From Sulfolobus acidocaldarius SUSAZ (GTDB lineage Archaea; Thermoproteota; Thermoprotei_A; Sulfolobales; Sulfolobaceae): 64,000 bases of DNA. Shown one piece after another: positions 29,138-39,045 of the stretch (positions are counted from its first letter, which is position 1; every line of letters begins with the position of its first letter). The notes beneath the pieces are model-generated. The model saw only the letters and a list, made by a program, of their open reading frames with translations. It had not been told where the DNA came from and did no database searches. The stretch lies in assembly GCA_000508305.1 (NCBI GenBank), contig CP006977.1:776621-840620 (forward strand). The letters run 5' to 3'. A program made the translations under genes and the position numbers.

Positions 29138-30805
29138 ATGGAAATTGTCAAAGGAAGACCTTCAACCATGAATGATTCGTATCAACTTAATGTGCATAAG
29201 TTACTTGAACATGCTGCAAGAGTTCATGGAGATACAGAAGTAATTTCTGATAGGAGATTACAAGGAGGTTTCCTGCATAAATTCACATATAGACAAATCT
29301 ATGAAAGAGTAAATAGAATAGCTAACGCATTTGAAAGAGAGCTTAACCTGTCTCCAGGGGATATCGTCGGTGTCCTCGATTGGAATGACCATAGATACTA
29401 TGAGTCCTATTTCTCTCTACCATCAATAGGAGCAGTGACTTTAGAACTTAACATAAGGCTACACCCTACAGAGTTGGGCTATATTGTAAAGCACACTAAA
29501 CCTAAGGGTCTACTGGTTGATGACTCGTTATTGCAACTAGCTGAGGTTTTGTCCAAGGAATATGATTTTAGCTTTGTCCTGGTGATGAGTGATAAACCTG
29601 TAGAGGAAATAAAGACTAACCAAAGAGTTCTAGGTTATGAGGAATTGGTGAGGTCCAATTCTCCGAACAGACCTTCTATTACTGTTGATGAAAGCTCTGC
29701 AGCGACTGCAGCCTTTACTTCAGGTACCACAGGTCTGCCTAAGGGAGTTTTTTACTCTCATAGATCAATAATTCTTCATGCCATGGCAGTAGCAATAGGG
29801 AATTCTCTAACTCCCTCAGACGTTGGTCTACAAATAGTTCCCATGTTTCATGCAAACGCATGGGGAACTCCTTTCGCAAGCACGATGATGGGAATGAAAA
29901 TGATTTACCCAGGGAGATATACTCCAGACACATTGGTAGAACACATTGTCACCCATAAAGTAACTGTGACAGCGGGAGTCCCTACTATACTTCTTGAAAT
30001 CGTAAGAAGATTACAGCAAATGGGAGTGAAAACCCCTGGTTTAAGAATAACTAGCGGTGGAAGCGAACCACCATCAGCATTGGCGAAAGCCTTTATGGAA
30101 TTAGGAGGAAGAGTGATTCAGGGATATGGGGCTACTGAAACAAGCCCTTTAGTTTCGATGGCTCTTCCAAAAGCTGAATTGAAAGAACTAAGTGATATAG
30201 AGAGATTTGAGAGAATGAAACAAGGGTTACCGATTTTCGGCGCAGAGGTTAAGGTTGTTGACCCAATTAGTAATCAGGAGTTGCCATGGGACGGTAAGAG
30301 TTTTGGTGAGATTTGGCTTAGAGGACCCTGGATTGCCAAAGAATACTATAATGATCCGAGAAGTTCAGAGAGGTTCACCCATGATGGTTGGTGGAGGAGT
30401 GGTGATGTTGGTGTTGTTGATCCTTTGGGCTATGTTAAACTAGTTGACAGGTTAAAAGACGTGGTTAAAAGCGGTGGTGAGTGGATTAGTAGTATTGATT
30501 TGGAGAACTTTTTGATGGCTCATCCTTATGTTAGGGAGGCTAGTGTTGTTGGTGTTCCTCATCCTAAGTGGGGTGAGAGACCATTAGCTGTGGTCTCACT
30601 TAAACCTGAGTATCAAAGTAAGGATAAGGAAGAGGTAAAGAAAGAGTTGAAGGAACATCTTTTGAAGAGGTTTGCAAAGTGGCAGTTACCAGATGATATT
30701 GTTTTTGTTGACGAAATACCTAAAACCAGTGTTGGTAAGTTCAGAAAGGAAGAAATAAGGAACAGGTACAAAGACATTTATGTGAAAAGTGAGGAGAAGA
30801 TATAA
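29138..30805 (+). CDS. AMP-forming acyl-CoA synthetase (medium/long-chain type)
   Basis: A 555-residue ANL-superfamily ligase that activates a carboxylic acid with ATP and CoA in two steps through an acyl-AMP. Marks are the P-loop FTSGTTGLPKGV (about 193), GYGATETSPL, the Asp-containing GWWRSGDVG, DRLKDVVKSGGEW (hinge) and the catalytic lysine in PKTSVGKFRK near the end. Its fold parts and length fit fatty or short-chain acid ligases. It is preceded by a promoter and transcribed alone. It resembles the second ligase at 57.5-59.0 kb in overall plan but differs in many residues, which suggests different substrates. Confidence 0.92.
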   Translation: MEIVKGRPSTMNDSYQLNVHKLLEHAARVHGDTEVISDRRLQGGFLHKFTYRQIYERVNRIANAFERELNLSPGDIVGVLDWNDHRYYESYFSLPSIGAVTLELNIRLHPTELGYIVKHTKPKGLLVDDSLLQLAEVLSKEYDFSFVLVMSDKPVEEIKTNQRVLGYEELVRSNSPNRPSITVDESSAATAAFTSGTTGLPKGVFYSHRSIILHAMAVAIGNSLTPSDVGLQIVPMFHANAWGTPFASTMMGMKMIYPGRYTPDTLVEHIVTHKVTVTAGVPTILLEIVRRLQQMGVKTPGLRITSGGSEPPSALAKAFMELGGRVIQGYGATETSPLVSMALPKAELKELSDIERFERMKQGLPIFGAEVKVVDPISNQELPWDGKSFGEIWLRGPWIAKEYYNDPRSSERFTHDGWWRSGDVGVVDPLGYVKLVDRLKDVVKSGGEWISSIDLENFLMAHPYVREASVVGVPHPKWGERPLAVVSLKPEYQSKDKEEVKKELKEHLLKRFAKWQLPDDIVFVDEIPKTSVGKFRKEEIRNRYKDIYVKSEEKI

Positions 30806-31143
30806 TATCACCTTAATGATTCTAGTAATTCCATTCTTTTTAACTCTCTGATATACCAAGAGAGTACTTTAACTTTTTTATATCTAAAAATTAAGAGAAC
30901 GTATTTGTTTAAACATTAAATATTTCTAAGGAGAAGGAGTAACATGCATCTATTATATTTTGGGTACAAATGCAATTAGCGATATTTAGTCTAAAATTTA
31001 ACTCGGATTTTCTAAGGAATCGTATCCGAATTCTGTTATTAGACTAGTTTAAATATAACCTTTAACAATAGATGTGAAATTGGTCTCGTCTTCGTAGATA
31101 TAGTGAAAAGTCTTAATACATTTAGATGTGGCTTATATAATAA
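30806..31143. other. intergenic region
   Basis: No gene or repeat is seen. TCTTAATACA at 31111-31120 could be the TATA box of the following membrane protein gene, about 28 bases before its ATG. Confidence 0.45.
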
Positions 31144-31998
31144 ATGAACTTAAATTCACATATCCTGTTAGCCTTAGCCTTAGGGCTGGCTCTCTTTCAT
31201 AGAGTGGATTTAGCTGTATTGGTTGGAATAGGAGCAGCAATACCTGATTTAGACAGAGAGTATGCTTTATTGAAGAGGGACATTTTTAGAAGAATGCAGT
31301 TACACAGAGCATTATTTCATAACATATTTTTCATCATTGCACTTTTCCTATTTAATAAATATATTGGAATAGGGGCTTTAACCCATGTTATTTTTGATGC
31401 TTTTACAAGCCCCTCTGATAGGGGTGTGGAGTTATTTTTTCCCTTGACCAGATTGGTAAAGGAGTATAAATTAAATTACGAGGGGAAAGAGTCTGGGAGA
31501 GGTAAGAGATCAGCATGGTATCTTGAGGATCCTACTAGATTAGTTGAACGTACTGCTGATAAGGATCTAAGAGAGCCTAAAAGGGAACCATGGAGAAGAA
31601 TATATGGACCATTTAAGAACTCAATGTTAGTTGATTGGGCAGTATTTTATGCTTCTGGAGTATATATTATACTAAATGAACAATTGACAATAGGATTTCT
31701 AAATTGGCTGATTCAGTTTCTTTATGTAGTCTTCGTTAAGTATATTATAATCTCCCTAGGGATAGTCATGTTTTATGTGGCTGGAGAGGTTTGGAGGAGA
31801 AGGAATGTTGGGAGAAGACCAATAATTGTCACAATGACTGTAGGGTTCATATTGATCCTATATCAAGGGAGTCAGCTGTTCTCTCCATTATTAATAGGCT
31901 CACTTGAACCTATTTATCTGATAATTCCATCCTTTATAATCGGAATTATTCTGGCTTACATACACGTTAGGATAAGGAAGAAGGATGTGGTTTTATGA
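31144..31998 (+). CDS. DUF457/YdjM-like membrane protein, putative metal-dependent hydrolase
   Basis: A 284-residue integral membrane protein of the DUF457 (YdjM, LexA-binding membrane-bound metal hydrolase) family. The pattern of conserved polar residues in membrane segments is clear: MNLNSHILLA, IGAAIPDLDREY, LHRALFHNIFF and LTHVIFDAFTSPSDRG, where His and Asp residues probably bind metal. A polar middle part (about 100-160) and three or four C-terminal helices follow. The extra C-terminal region is longer than in bacterial YdjM. The reaction is unknown. Confidence 0.8.
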   Translation: MNLNSHILLALALGLALFHRVDLAVLVGIGAAIPDLDREYALLKRDIFRRMQLHRALFHNIFFIIALFLFNKYIGIGALTHVIFDAFTSPSDRGVELFFPLTRLVKEYKLNYEGKESGRGKRSAWYLEDPTRLVERTADKDLREPKREPWRRIYGPFKNSMLVDWAVFYASGVYIILNEQLTIGFLNWLIQFLYVVFVKYIIISLGIVMFYVAGEVWRRRNVGRRPIIVTMTVGFILILYQGSQLFSPLLIGSLEPIYLIIPSFIIGIILAYIHVRIRKKDVVL

Positions 31999-32247
31999 CA
32001 TTAAAATCAGTTCATCTAGTATTTTTGAAAAATTTCAATTCTTTATGCTAATTTCAATTATTTAGTGCATAAACCAACTCTAAACGAATATTAATCTAGA
32101 CTATGAAATAATTCCTTTTTTTGAATTTACCTTAATCTAACTTACATATATTCGTTTTCTTCTGTTTATCTACAAATTAATAAGGGTGAATATAAAAGGT
32201 TACAAAGTAAGACAGATTTTATTAGTAACAAAGGAAGTAATTAGGTT

Positions 32248-32442
32248 ATGAATAGAAAATACACCACGCTACGAGTTATAAAATCTACAGCGTGTATATT
32301 AAAGAGGATAAAAGATGAGAAGAATTTATCCTCTATTGACGATACTATTAGATATCTAATAGTTGTGGAAAGGCTTAATGTCAGAGATATCTCAGAAGAG
32401 GAAAAGAGAAAGTTAGATAAAGTGTTTAATGGGTGTAATTGA
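32248..32442 (+). CDS. VapB-like/ribbon-helix-helix antitoxin-like small protein, orphan
   Basis: A 64-residue protein. The start KYTTLRVIKSTACILKRIKDE followed by SSIDDTIRYLIV is the short strand-helix-helix pattern of archaeal VapB/CopG antitoxins. Such a protein would repress its own promoter and neutralise a PIN-domain toxin. However, no toxin ORF follows: 199 very A+T-rich bases separate it from the next gene. It may act as an independent regulator, or its toxin has been lost. Cysteines at residues 16 and 63 are unusual for this class. Confidence 0.65.
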   Translation: MNRKYTTLRVIKSTACILKRIKDEKNLSSIDDTIRYLIVVERLNVRDISEEEKRKLDKVFNGCN

Positions 32443-32641
32443 AAATAATAAATAAAAGATTGGGCAGAGATTACCCTTAATTTATTACTAAGGGCTAATC
32501 TAGAAAAGATCTTTATTTTATTGATTTATAAAGGATTTATTTAAAATTTAATTTAAAAAAATATTAAAAATTTTTCTAAATTATTTTCAATTAATCCTTT
32601 TATACCTAGATTTTTATTGAACTATTATACTTCAATTAATT

Positions 32642-34054
32642 ATGAAAGCTTTTCCTGACAAACCACTTAGTAAACAAGATATTTATGAAATAGCTAAAAC
32701 CTACTCTCGTAATGACAATGAACCATTAAGTGGAAGAATGTGGGGTCATATTTACTCACTTGGATTACCAGAGGAGGTAATAGAGGTTTCAATGACCTTA
32801 TATAACCAATTTATAAACAAAACAATGTTAGACTTCACCGTATATCCTAGCGTACTTAGGTTCGAAAACGATATAATCGCTATGGCTTCTTCTTTACTGG
32901 GAGGTAGTGAAGAGACAGTTGGTAACTTCACATTTGGAGGCACCGAAAGTATAATGGTAGCCACGAAGGCAGCTAGGGACTATTTTTTAAAGAGAGATAT
33001 TAATGTTACTCCTGAAATTTTATTACCGGTTACTGCACATCCCGCATTCAATAAGGCTTCTGACTATTTAGGTATGAAAGTCACTCCCGTAAAAATAGAC
33101 CCTGGGAGGACTACTATTGACCTTGAGGACTTAAAGAGCAAGCTAAAAGAAAACACAGCAATGTTGGTAGCTTCAGCCCCTAACTATCCGTTCGGAACCA
33201 TTGATGATGTTAAAGCTTTGTCTGAGATTGCGCAAGATAAGAAGGTATGGCTACATGTAGATTCTTGCATTGGAGGATTTTTGTTACCTTTCTTACGTGA
33301 CCTAGGAGAGCCAATACCCCCTTTTGATTTATCTTTAGAAGGAGTTACCTCTATATCTGCTGATTTACATAAGTACGGCTATGCCCCCAGAGGAGCCTCA
33401 GTAGTTCTATTTAGAAACTCTTCGTATAGGGAGGGAAGTATTTTTGTGATGTCTAGATGGCCTGGCTATCCGATTGTAAATACTTCGGTGCTCTCCACAA
33501 GGTCTGCAGGACCTTTGGCTGCGGCATGGGGAATAATTCATGGGCTAGGAAAAGATGGTTACCGAAAGCTCGCAAATAGAATCCTAAACACGCGAATCAA
33601 ATTAACCAATGAACTGCCGAAAATGGGCTATAGAATATTAGGCAAACCATTGGGAGGTATAGTTAGTTTCACATCTGAGGAGTTTAATTTAGCTGAATTA
33701 CCAACACTAATGAAGGGTTGGTTTATACAATATCAGCCGGGTTCAAGAATATTAGGATTTCCCAAGAGTATTCACCTGACTATTGCGCCTGGACACGATA
33801 AGGTGGTAGACGAATTCTTAAGAGACTTAGAACGAGCTACTAATGAGCTTAAAGGTAAAAAATCTACCTTACCGCTTCTACAAGATTTCAATGACCTTCA
33901 GAGCATAGCTAGAGCGTTGGGGATTGAGGAGGGGAAGCTTCCTTCGAATCCTACTTTAATTAATGAATTGATGCACGAGATGCCACCTGAGTTAGTAGAA
34001 AATGTTTTAAAATTAGTGATAAATGAATACGTTTTCAAACCATCAAGATCTTGA
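32642..34054 (+). CDS. PLP-dependent lyase/decarboxylase (sphingosine-1-phosphate lyase-like)
   Basis: A 470-residue group II PLP enzyme. The opening LSGRMWGHIYSLG is like sphingosine-1-phosphate lyase and L-tyrosine/aspartate decarboxylases of archaea. FTFGGTESIMVATKAARD holds the cofactor phosphate, HVDSCIGGFLLPF contains the Asp that binds the ring, and SADLHKYGYAPRG has the Schiff-base lysine. The C-terminal half is complete. It could decarboxylate an amino acid (as MfnA does) or split a long-chain base phosphate. The last twelve bases overlap the stop end of the convergent FGGY kinase. A polar tail after residue 400 is rich in Leu and Asn. Confidence 0.88.
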   Translation: MKAFPDKPLSKQDIYEIAKTYSRNDNEPLSGRMWGHIYSLGLPEEVIEVSMTLYNQFINKTMLDFTVYPSVLRFENDIIAMASSLLGGSEETVGNFTFGGTESIMVATKAARDYFLKRDINVTPEILLPVTAHPAFNKASDYLGMKVTPVKIDPGRTTIDLEDLKSKLKENTAMLVASAPNYPFGTIDDVKALSEIAQDKKVWLHVDSCIGGFLLPFLRDLGEPIPPFDLSLEGVTSISADLHKYGYAPRGASVVLFRNSSYREGSIFVMSRWPGYPIVNTSVLSTRSAGPLAAAWGIIHGLGKDGYRKLANRILNTRIKLTNELPKMGYRILGKPLGGIVSFTSEEFNLAELPTLMKGWFIQYQPGSRILGFPKSIHLTIAPGHDKVVDEFLRDLERATNELKGKKSTLPLLQDFNDLQSIARALGIEEGKLPSNPTLINELMHEMPPELVENVLKLVINEYVFKPSRS

Positions 34055-35557
34055 ATTAAGTGATCTATAGGTTTTTTTGAGCCTTTTGTAAACATTTACA
34101 AACTCTCTAAATTTTTTGTTAAGCCTCAGGGAGTTATTTGAGTCTGGCATGAACACTTTATCGATTTCAAACTTTGAGCAAGCTTCTTCAAAGCTATTAT
34201 AAACACCCAGTCCTACTGAAGCTATTGCCCCTAATCCCCTTAACCCTGTCAGTTCAGGTCTCTTAACTCTTTTTACCGGTAGCCCTATGGAATCGGCGAC
34301 TATCTGACACCATGAATCGAAAAGTGCTCCACCACCAACAATATTCACCTCTTTTACGTCTTTAGCTACAAGGGGAAACACCCACTTTATGTTTAATGCC
34401 ACACCCTCCATGACTGCCCTCAATATTTCTGCTTTACTTGTCTCTAAAGAGATATTCAGAATTCCACCCCTTACAGTAGGGTCGTCAATGGGAGATCTCT
34501 CGCCATAAAGCCACGGTAGGAATAGAAGACTCGTTTTATCAACACTTTTTACTAACTTCTCGACCTCCTCATAGTTCCTTTCCATGCCTAAAAGTCTCAT
34601 TACCCATTCAATTGCCCCTCCTGCAACCTCTTGTTCTGCTACATATAGGTATTTTCCTGGTATAGCACTTAGTATACTACCAACGTAATGGAATACATCC
34701 ACTTTTCTTTTAGAAATATGTGACGCTACCCAGTCACTAGTGCCTATGTATATATGCGGTTCCCCTTCCTTTATGGCTCCGGAACCAACAGCTGATGCGG
34801 TAAGGTCTCCTGCTCCCACGAATACTGGTATTTCCCCGAATAACTTAGCTACTTCCCCTTTTATATATCCTGCAATATCTGTAGATTTCCTGATCTCAGG
34901 TAATAGGTTTATGTCTATTTTATAATCCCTTAAAATCTCATCTGACCATATAGCTCTTGCAGTTCTGGTATCAGCCAACCAGGAGAGACTTGCCTCATCA
35001 TGACTAGTAACGAAAACGCCAGAAGCTTTACTGATTAGAAAGCCCTTAATGTCTAATAGCTTATAGGTCTTTGAGAAGATATCCCTTTCGTTTTGAGCTA
35101 TCCAGATAATCTTTGATATAACATCCTTTCCTGTCTTACCGGGTGCACCACCTGTAATCCTGAGGAATTTTAACAGTTTGAGTATGGAGTATCCTTGAAG
35201 CTTAATTACACCTTTCCACAAATCTTCAGGTAGTCCTGATGCTCTTTCATCTAACCAAATTATGGCATTCCTCAGTGGTTCGCCACTTGCATCAACAGGA
35301 ATAACTCCAGCCATATGAGCATCAAAAACTAACCCGCTTATGGTGAATTTGAAGTCCTCTAGAGCAGTTCTACCTAAATCCACTATTGTTTCCCACAGTT
35401 TGTTGGCATCTTGTTCCGCCCACCCCTTTTTAGGATAGTTTACTATTGATTTGGTAGAGACCAATTTTCTTACTTCAAAATCTTTAAGTGAGATTATCCC
35501 ACATTTTGTTGATGTAGTTCCAATATCGAAGGCTATAACGTACTTATCGTCGCTCAT
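34043..35557 (-). CDS. FGGY-family carbohydrate kinase
   Basis: A 504-residue sugar/polyol kinase (xylulokinase, gluconokinase, glycerol kinase family) of the actin-like ATPase fold. FDIGTTSTKCGII is the phosphate 1 motif, IWLDERASGLPEDLW follows in the substrate domain, and VGGGALFDSWCQIVADSIGLPV is the family's C-terminal signature. TGAPGKTG-type loops near residue 137 fit xylulokinase-like proteins. It overlaps the MFS gene by 14 bases at its start, so transport and phosphorylation of the same compound are likely coupled. It also overlaps the PLP gene by 12 bases at the convergent end. The substrate could be a pentulose, gluconate or a polyol. Confidence 0.88.
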   Translation of the reverse strand: MSDDKYVIAFDIGTTSTKCGIISLKDFEVRKLVSTKSIVNYPKKGWAEQDANKLWETIVDLGRTALEDFKFTISGLVFDAHMAGVIPVDASGEPLRNAIIWLDERASGLPEDLWKGVIKLQGYSILKLLKFLRITGGAPGKTGKDVISKIIWIAQNERDIFSKTYKLLDIKGFLISKASGVFVTSHDEASLSWLADTRTARAIWSDEILRDYKIDINLLPEIRKSTDIAGYIKGEVAKLFGEIPVFVGAGDLTASAVGSGAIKEGEPHIYIGTSDWVASHISKRKVDVFHYVGSILSAIPGKYLYVAEQEVAGGAIEWVMRLLGMERNYEEVEKLVKSVDKTSLLFLPWLYGERSPIDDPTVRGGILNISLETSKAEILRAVMEGVALNIKWVFPLVAKDVKEVNIVGGGALFDSWCQIVADSIGLPVKRVKRPELTGLRGLGAIASVGLGVYNSFEEACSKFEIDKVFMPDSNNSLRLNKKFREFVNVYKRLKKTYRSLNSRS

Positions 35558-36752
35558 TTTTTGCCCTCCCCTCTCTTAGAAATAAACTTAACACAAATGA
35601 AACTACATCTAATATAATTACTAAGATCATTGATGGAAGGAAAGGATTATTTGGATACAATATAGGATTTTCTAAAGACCCCATAACAGGTATGAGTAAG
35701 ACTGCTCCTCCTTGTGCTATTAACCATAGAATACTTTGAATTGTTCCAGTCATATTAGGCTCTACCAGTTGTGCAGAGTAATCTAGACCAATGGGCAACG
35801 CTGATACTAAGAAGAATCCCAGAAGGAAAGTGGAGACACTCAATACGATGAAATTGGTGAAGACTGTTATGAAATACAGCATTATAGCTGAGATACCAAA
35901 ATCTAAAAGGAAGAAGATCTTTTTTCTCTGTAGTTTATCTGATAAAAATGGAATGACGATAGAACCGAATATTCCACCAATAAGTATCAGTCCAGCTATC
36001 ACTCCACTGTCAGTTACGCTTATCCCTCTTGGTTCTAATATACTTTCAATCCAGGTTAAAATACCTGTGAAAAAGCCTATACCTATGAAGAAAAGAACAT
36101 TTAGAATTATGAAGTCCGCAGATTTTAATATCCCTTTGACTATACTGAATGAAATCATGTTGGATTCTGCGGAAGTCACTTTCTTTTCCCTTGCTACAAC
36201 TACAAATATCACGAGACTTAGGACAGATATGACTGAGTAGACTGTAAGCATTGTCTGAAATTCAGAAAAATTGGTATCTGGAACCAATATAGGGGTGAAA
36301 ATTAGAGCTGACATTAAACCAAGAAATTGCCCTATAACAGCTAAACCTGTAGCTAAACCTCTCTCTTTATCTTCAAACCATTCGATTACCATTTTCGAGA
36401 TCGAGGTGTAAACGAAAGGTTGCCCTACTCCTGCAAGTGATTGAAAAATTAATAATAATGTAAAGTTTTCTCCTGAGAATATTCTTGCTACTGAAAACAC
36501 AGCCATAATTAATGCTCCAAGGGAAACGGCGTATTTGAAACCTTTTTTATCGGTTATTATTCCAGCAGGTACTGATAAAGGAATGAAAATCAAAGGCCAA
36601 ATAGCTGATAGTAAACCTATGTCCTCTGCTGGGACATTGTATAAGTCTGTCATAATTGGTGTGGTAATTGATGCGAAGTTTAGCCAAAGTAACTGTGAAA
36701 TCGCCGCCACAAACATATATGAACCCAATACAGCCCATTTATAGCGCATCAC
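35544..36752 (-). CDS. MFS transporter, likely sugar/polyol or organic acid carrier
   Basis: A 12-helix protein of 402 residues. The signature between helices 2 and 3 is PAGIITDKKGFKYAV, and a second is PFLSDKLQRKKIFFLLD between helices 8 and 9. Helix 5 has LATGLAVIGQFLGLMSAL. It is first in a two-gene operon with the FGGY kinase, whose ATG lies inside its last codons. A family of fucose/hexuronate-like carriers has the same size, but sequence alone does not decide the substrate. It reads away from the gene-poor interval to its right. Confidence 0.85.
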   Translation of the reverse strand: MMRYKWAVLGSYMFVAAISQLLWLNFASITTPIMTDLYNVPAEDIGLLSAIWPLIFIPLSVPAGIITDKKGFKYAVSLGALIMAVFSVARIFSGENFTLLLIFQSLAGVGQPFVYTSISKMVIEWFEDKERGLATGLAVIGQFLGLMSALIFTPILVPDTNFSEFQTMLTVYSVISVLSLVIFVVVAREKKVTSAESNMISFSIVKGILKSADFIILNVLFFIGIGFFTGILTWIESILEPRGISVTDSGVIAGLILIGGIFGSIVIPFLSDKLQRKKIFFLLDFGISAIMLYFITVFTNFIVLSVSTFLLGFFLVSALPIGLDYSAQLVEPNMTGTIQSILWLIAQGGAVLLIPVMGSLENPILYPNNPFLPSMILVIILDVVSFVLSLFLREGRAKNERR

Positions 36753-37944
36753 GATCTATCTAAATTTGTAGATATACAGTTTATTATATTTACTTATTAA
36801 GTTATGTTAAGCAGAATCATTGCCAAAATGATTTTTGCGTTAAATTATGTGCCTTGTTCTTAGTTTTAAGGTTTTTATGTTAAGAGTTTCTACAGTATAG
36901 TATTTAGATAACTGTTTTTCCTTGATTTTCATGTTGTTATTAAGGTAAACCTTTAAACTAAATTCACTCGTTACTATCTGTTTTCAGTACTGAAATTTAT
37001 CTCTTGTGGATACAAAATTACAAAATTTTAAATTAAAATTTAGTACATGAAAATATATATTTAAACAATTTATGTTCTCTGTTGTCTAACTATCTCACTC
37101 TTTAGTAAAAACGTTGGTTAAAAAGAAAGTTAATTCCCAGGAAGAAATAGAGAACTTTATGTATACATTTTGATAATCTATAACTGTAACTATAAATGGT
37201 AAGTAAACACCTTAGAAGTTCGGTAGAAAAAGACAGTTTTAAATTAAATTTAGCAAGACAAATATATTTTTGTTTCTACCATAATAATAAATTAAAACCA
37301 TTAAATATTTCGCGTGTCATGGCAGAGGTAAGAGTAAAATACATTTTACAACTCCATTTTCCTGAATTTAAGATAACTGACAATAAATGGCACTAGTATC
37401 CGGCAAGACATGATATTATGACTATTGTATGCACTAGGAAGAACAATGAAAGGAATGATGAAAGTAAAAGTTTAGGCAAATATGATTATTATCAAGGTAA
37501 TTGGTATGATTATACCTAGAATAAATGTGATTGTTGTAACCGACACTAGTGGTATAACTAAAGAAGAGATTAGAGCTGTTAATATACCCGTATAAATGTG
37601 TTAAGGTAAAGATTTTCTTTGGTTACACGTCTAGCTGATAAAAATTTTAGTGCCCCACCATCTCTTGGCTTAGTAAAATTAGAATAGGATATGTAGAGCA
37701 TTGTTATTGGGGAAAATGGTCAAAAAGGTGGAGAATTGAGAAAAGAGAGAGGAAACAGTAACTGAGGAGGATATACGTAACGGAAAGTATAATACTTTAT
37801 TATCATCAAGAATCTGAGTCTAAATATAAAAGATAAAATCTTCACTTATCCCTTATAAGGATATATTAAATTCTCGGTAAAGGATTAAAGCTAAGAGTGT
37901 TAATGTAAAAACCTTCTCAGTTGACGTAGAAAGTTTCACCATAT
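36753..37944. other. gene-poor stretch, probably degenerate
   Basis: About 1.2 kb with no convincing gene except a 66-codon frame at 37196-37396. From 37410 to 37840 both strands hold short open pieces broken by stops. One plus-strand piece from 37479 (reading IIPRINVIVVTDTSGITKEE) and another near 37696 (HCYWGKWSKRW) look like coding remains, but no family can be named. The left end holds the promoter of the MFS gene. A decayed gene or old insertion is the likeliest content. Confidence 0.4.
37196..37396 (+). CDS. hypothetical small protein, doubtful
   Basis: A frame of 66 residues that starts with ATG after a TATA-like TATACATTTT run 25-34 bases upstream. It is basic, with a helical second half (NISRVMAEVRVKYILQLHFP). 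I do not recognise it. It lies alone in a degenerate region and could be a remnant of a longer gene. Confidence 0.3.
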   Translation: MVSKHLRSSVEKDSFKLNLARQIYFCFYHNNKLKPLNISRVMAEVRVKYILQLHFPEFKITDNKWH

Positions 37945-38808
37945 CTATGGTTGTGCAGTTACTTGAATATCTATACTATCTCCATTAGCAAGTAATAATC
38001 TCACGGTGTAAAGCGTATTAGAAATCAAGTTTAAGGACATGTTATTAAAGTCTATTGTTATATTGTTAAATCCCTGTTTTAAGTTGTTTGGCGTTATAGA
38101 AGTAGAGACGTAGTTTTTGCCCACTATTTGAGCTTGAGTAATGTAAATATCACCGTCAGAGTATAATGATAAGGTTATAATTCCGTTTCCTCTAATTATT
38201 CCACTTCCCAATGAACTTACCTTTACAGTCTTTTTCGGACTATTTAGTTCTCTTATTACTCTATTTACTCCAATATAGCTCAGAGCATATCCAATTACTT
38301 GAGTGATCAAGAAAGGTAATGCAACCAATATACCAGCGTTTTTAAGTGACCCTTCATTGAATGTCTCTCCAATCCTGTATAATGATATACCAAGAATAAT
38401 TTGACCTATTACAAATATAACATCACCAAAGAGATTTACTGGTAAGACGTAGACTACTGCCCCAATAATCATGATTATCGTTCCAACTTTACCCAAATCA
38501 GAATAGTTTGTCTTAATCTTCTCATTTAAATATCCAGTTAAAATTACGATTGATCCTATTATCGCAATTGCTGTAACGATTATAGGTATGGCATGAATAA
38601 GTGGAGTATTTAACTGTTTAAGGAGCTCTCGTTGTAACTGTGATTGATTTAAACCACTAGCACCATTACTCATGTTGATGTATTTTGCCACAGTGTTAAA
38701 CGCTGTATAAAACACTATTATTATTGAAACTATAAACAGGATCGACGAAAACTCCAAAAAGATTGATCCTATCTTGATTCTACCAAGAGCACTAGAGTTA
38801 GGCTTCAT
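37945..38808 (-). CDS. DUF973 membrane protein
   Basis: A 287-residue protein with about five membrane helices (near 17-40, 75-97, 105-130, 130-150 and 158-180) and a C-terminal beta domain of some 90 residues that should lie on one side of the membrane. The opening SALGRIKIGSIFLEFSSILF and the long hydrophobic core fit the archaeal DUF973 family, common in Sulfolobales. The C-terminal part, SGIIRGNGIITLSLYSDGDI, is immunoglobulin-like and carries an extracytoplasmic look. Function unknown. It is transcribed alone, convergent to nothing near. Confidence 0.75.
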   Translation of the reverse strand: MKPNSSALGRIKIGSIFLEFSSILFIVSIIIVFYTAFNTVAKYINMSNGASGLNQSQLQRELLKQLNTPLIHAIPIIVTAIAIIGSIVILTGYLNEKIKTNYSDLGKVGTIIMIIGAVVYVLPVNLFGDVIFVIGQIILGISLYRIGETFNEGSLKNAGILVALPFLITQVIGYALSYIGVNRVIRELNSPKKTVKVSSLGSGIIRGNGIITLSLYSDGDIYITQAQIVGKNYVSTSITPNNLKQGFNNITIDFNNMSLNLISNTLYTVRLLLANGDSIDIQVTAQP

Positions 38809-39045
38809 CAGTTACTTACTGAATTACTAGTTTTAAAAACTTTTCCTTAATCCATAAAAAGATTGAGTGAAGTACAGATTATAGTTACTGTTCATATTTA
38901 TCCGACATAATTTAACTTACTTATACTTAATTAAATTGGTCAATCTCAGGCTACAAAATTTGGTTTCAATTATATCAACGGGCACTAAAATAATCTAAGT
39001 TAAAGCACTTTCTAGCTTGTAGTAAGCACAAAATTCTATTTATGA

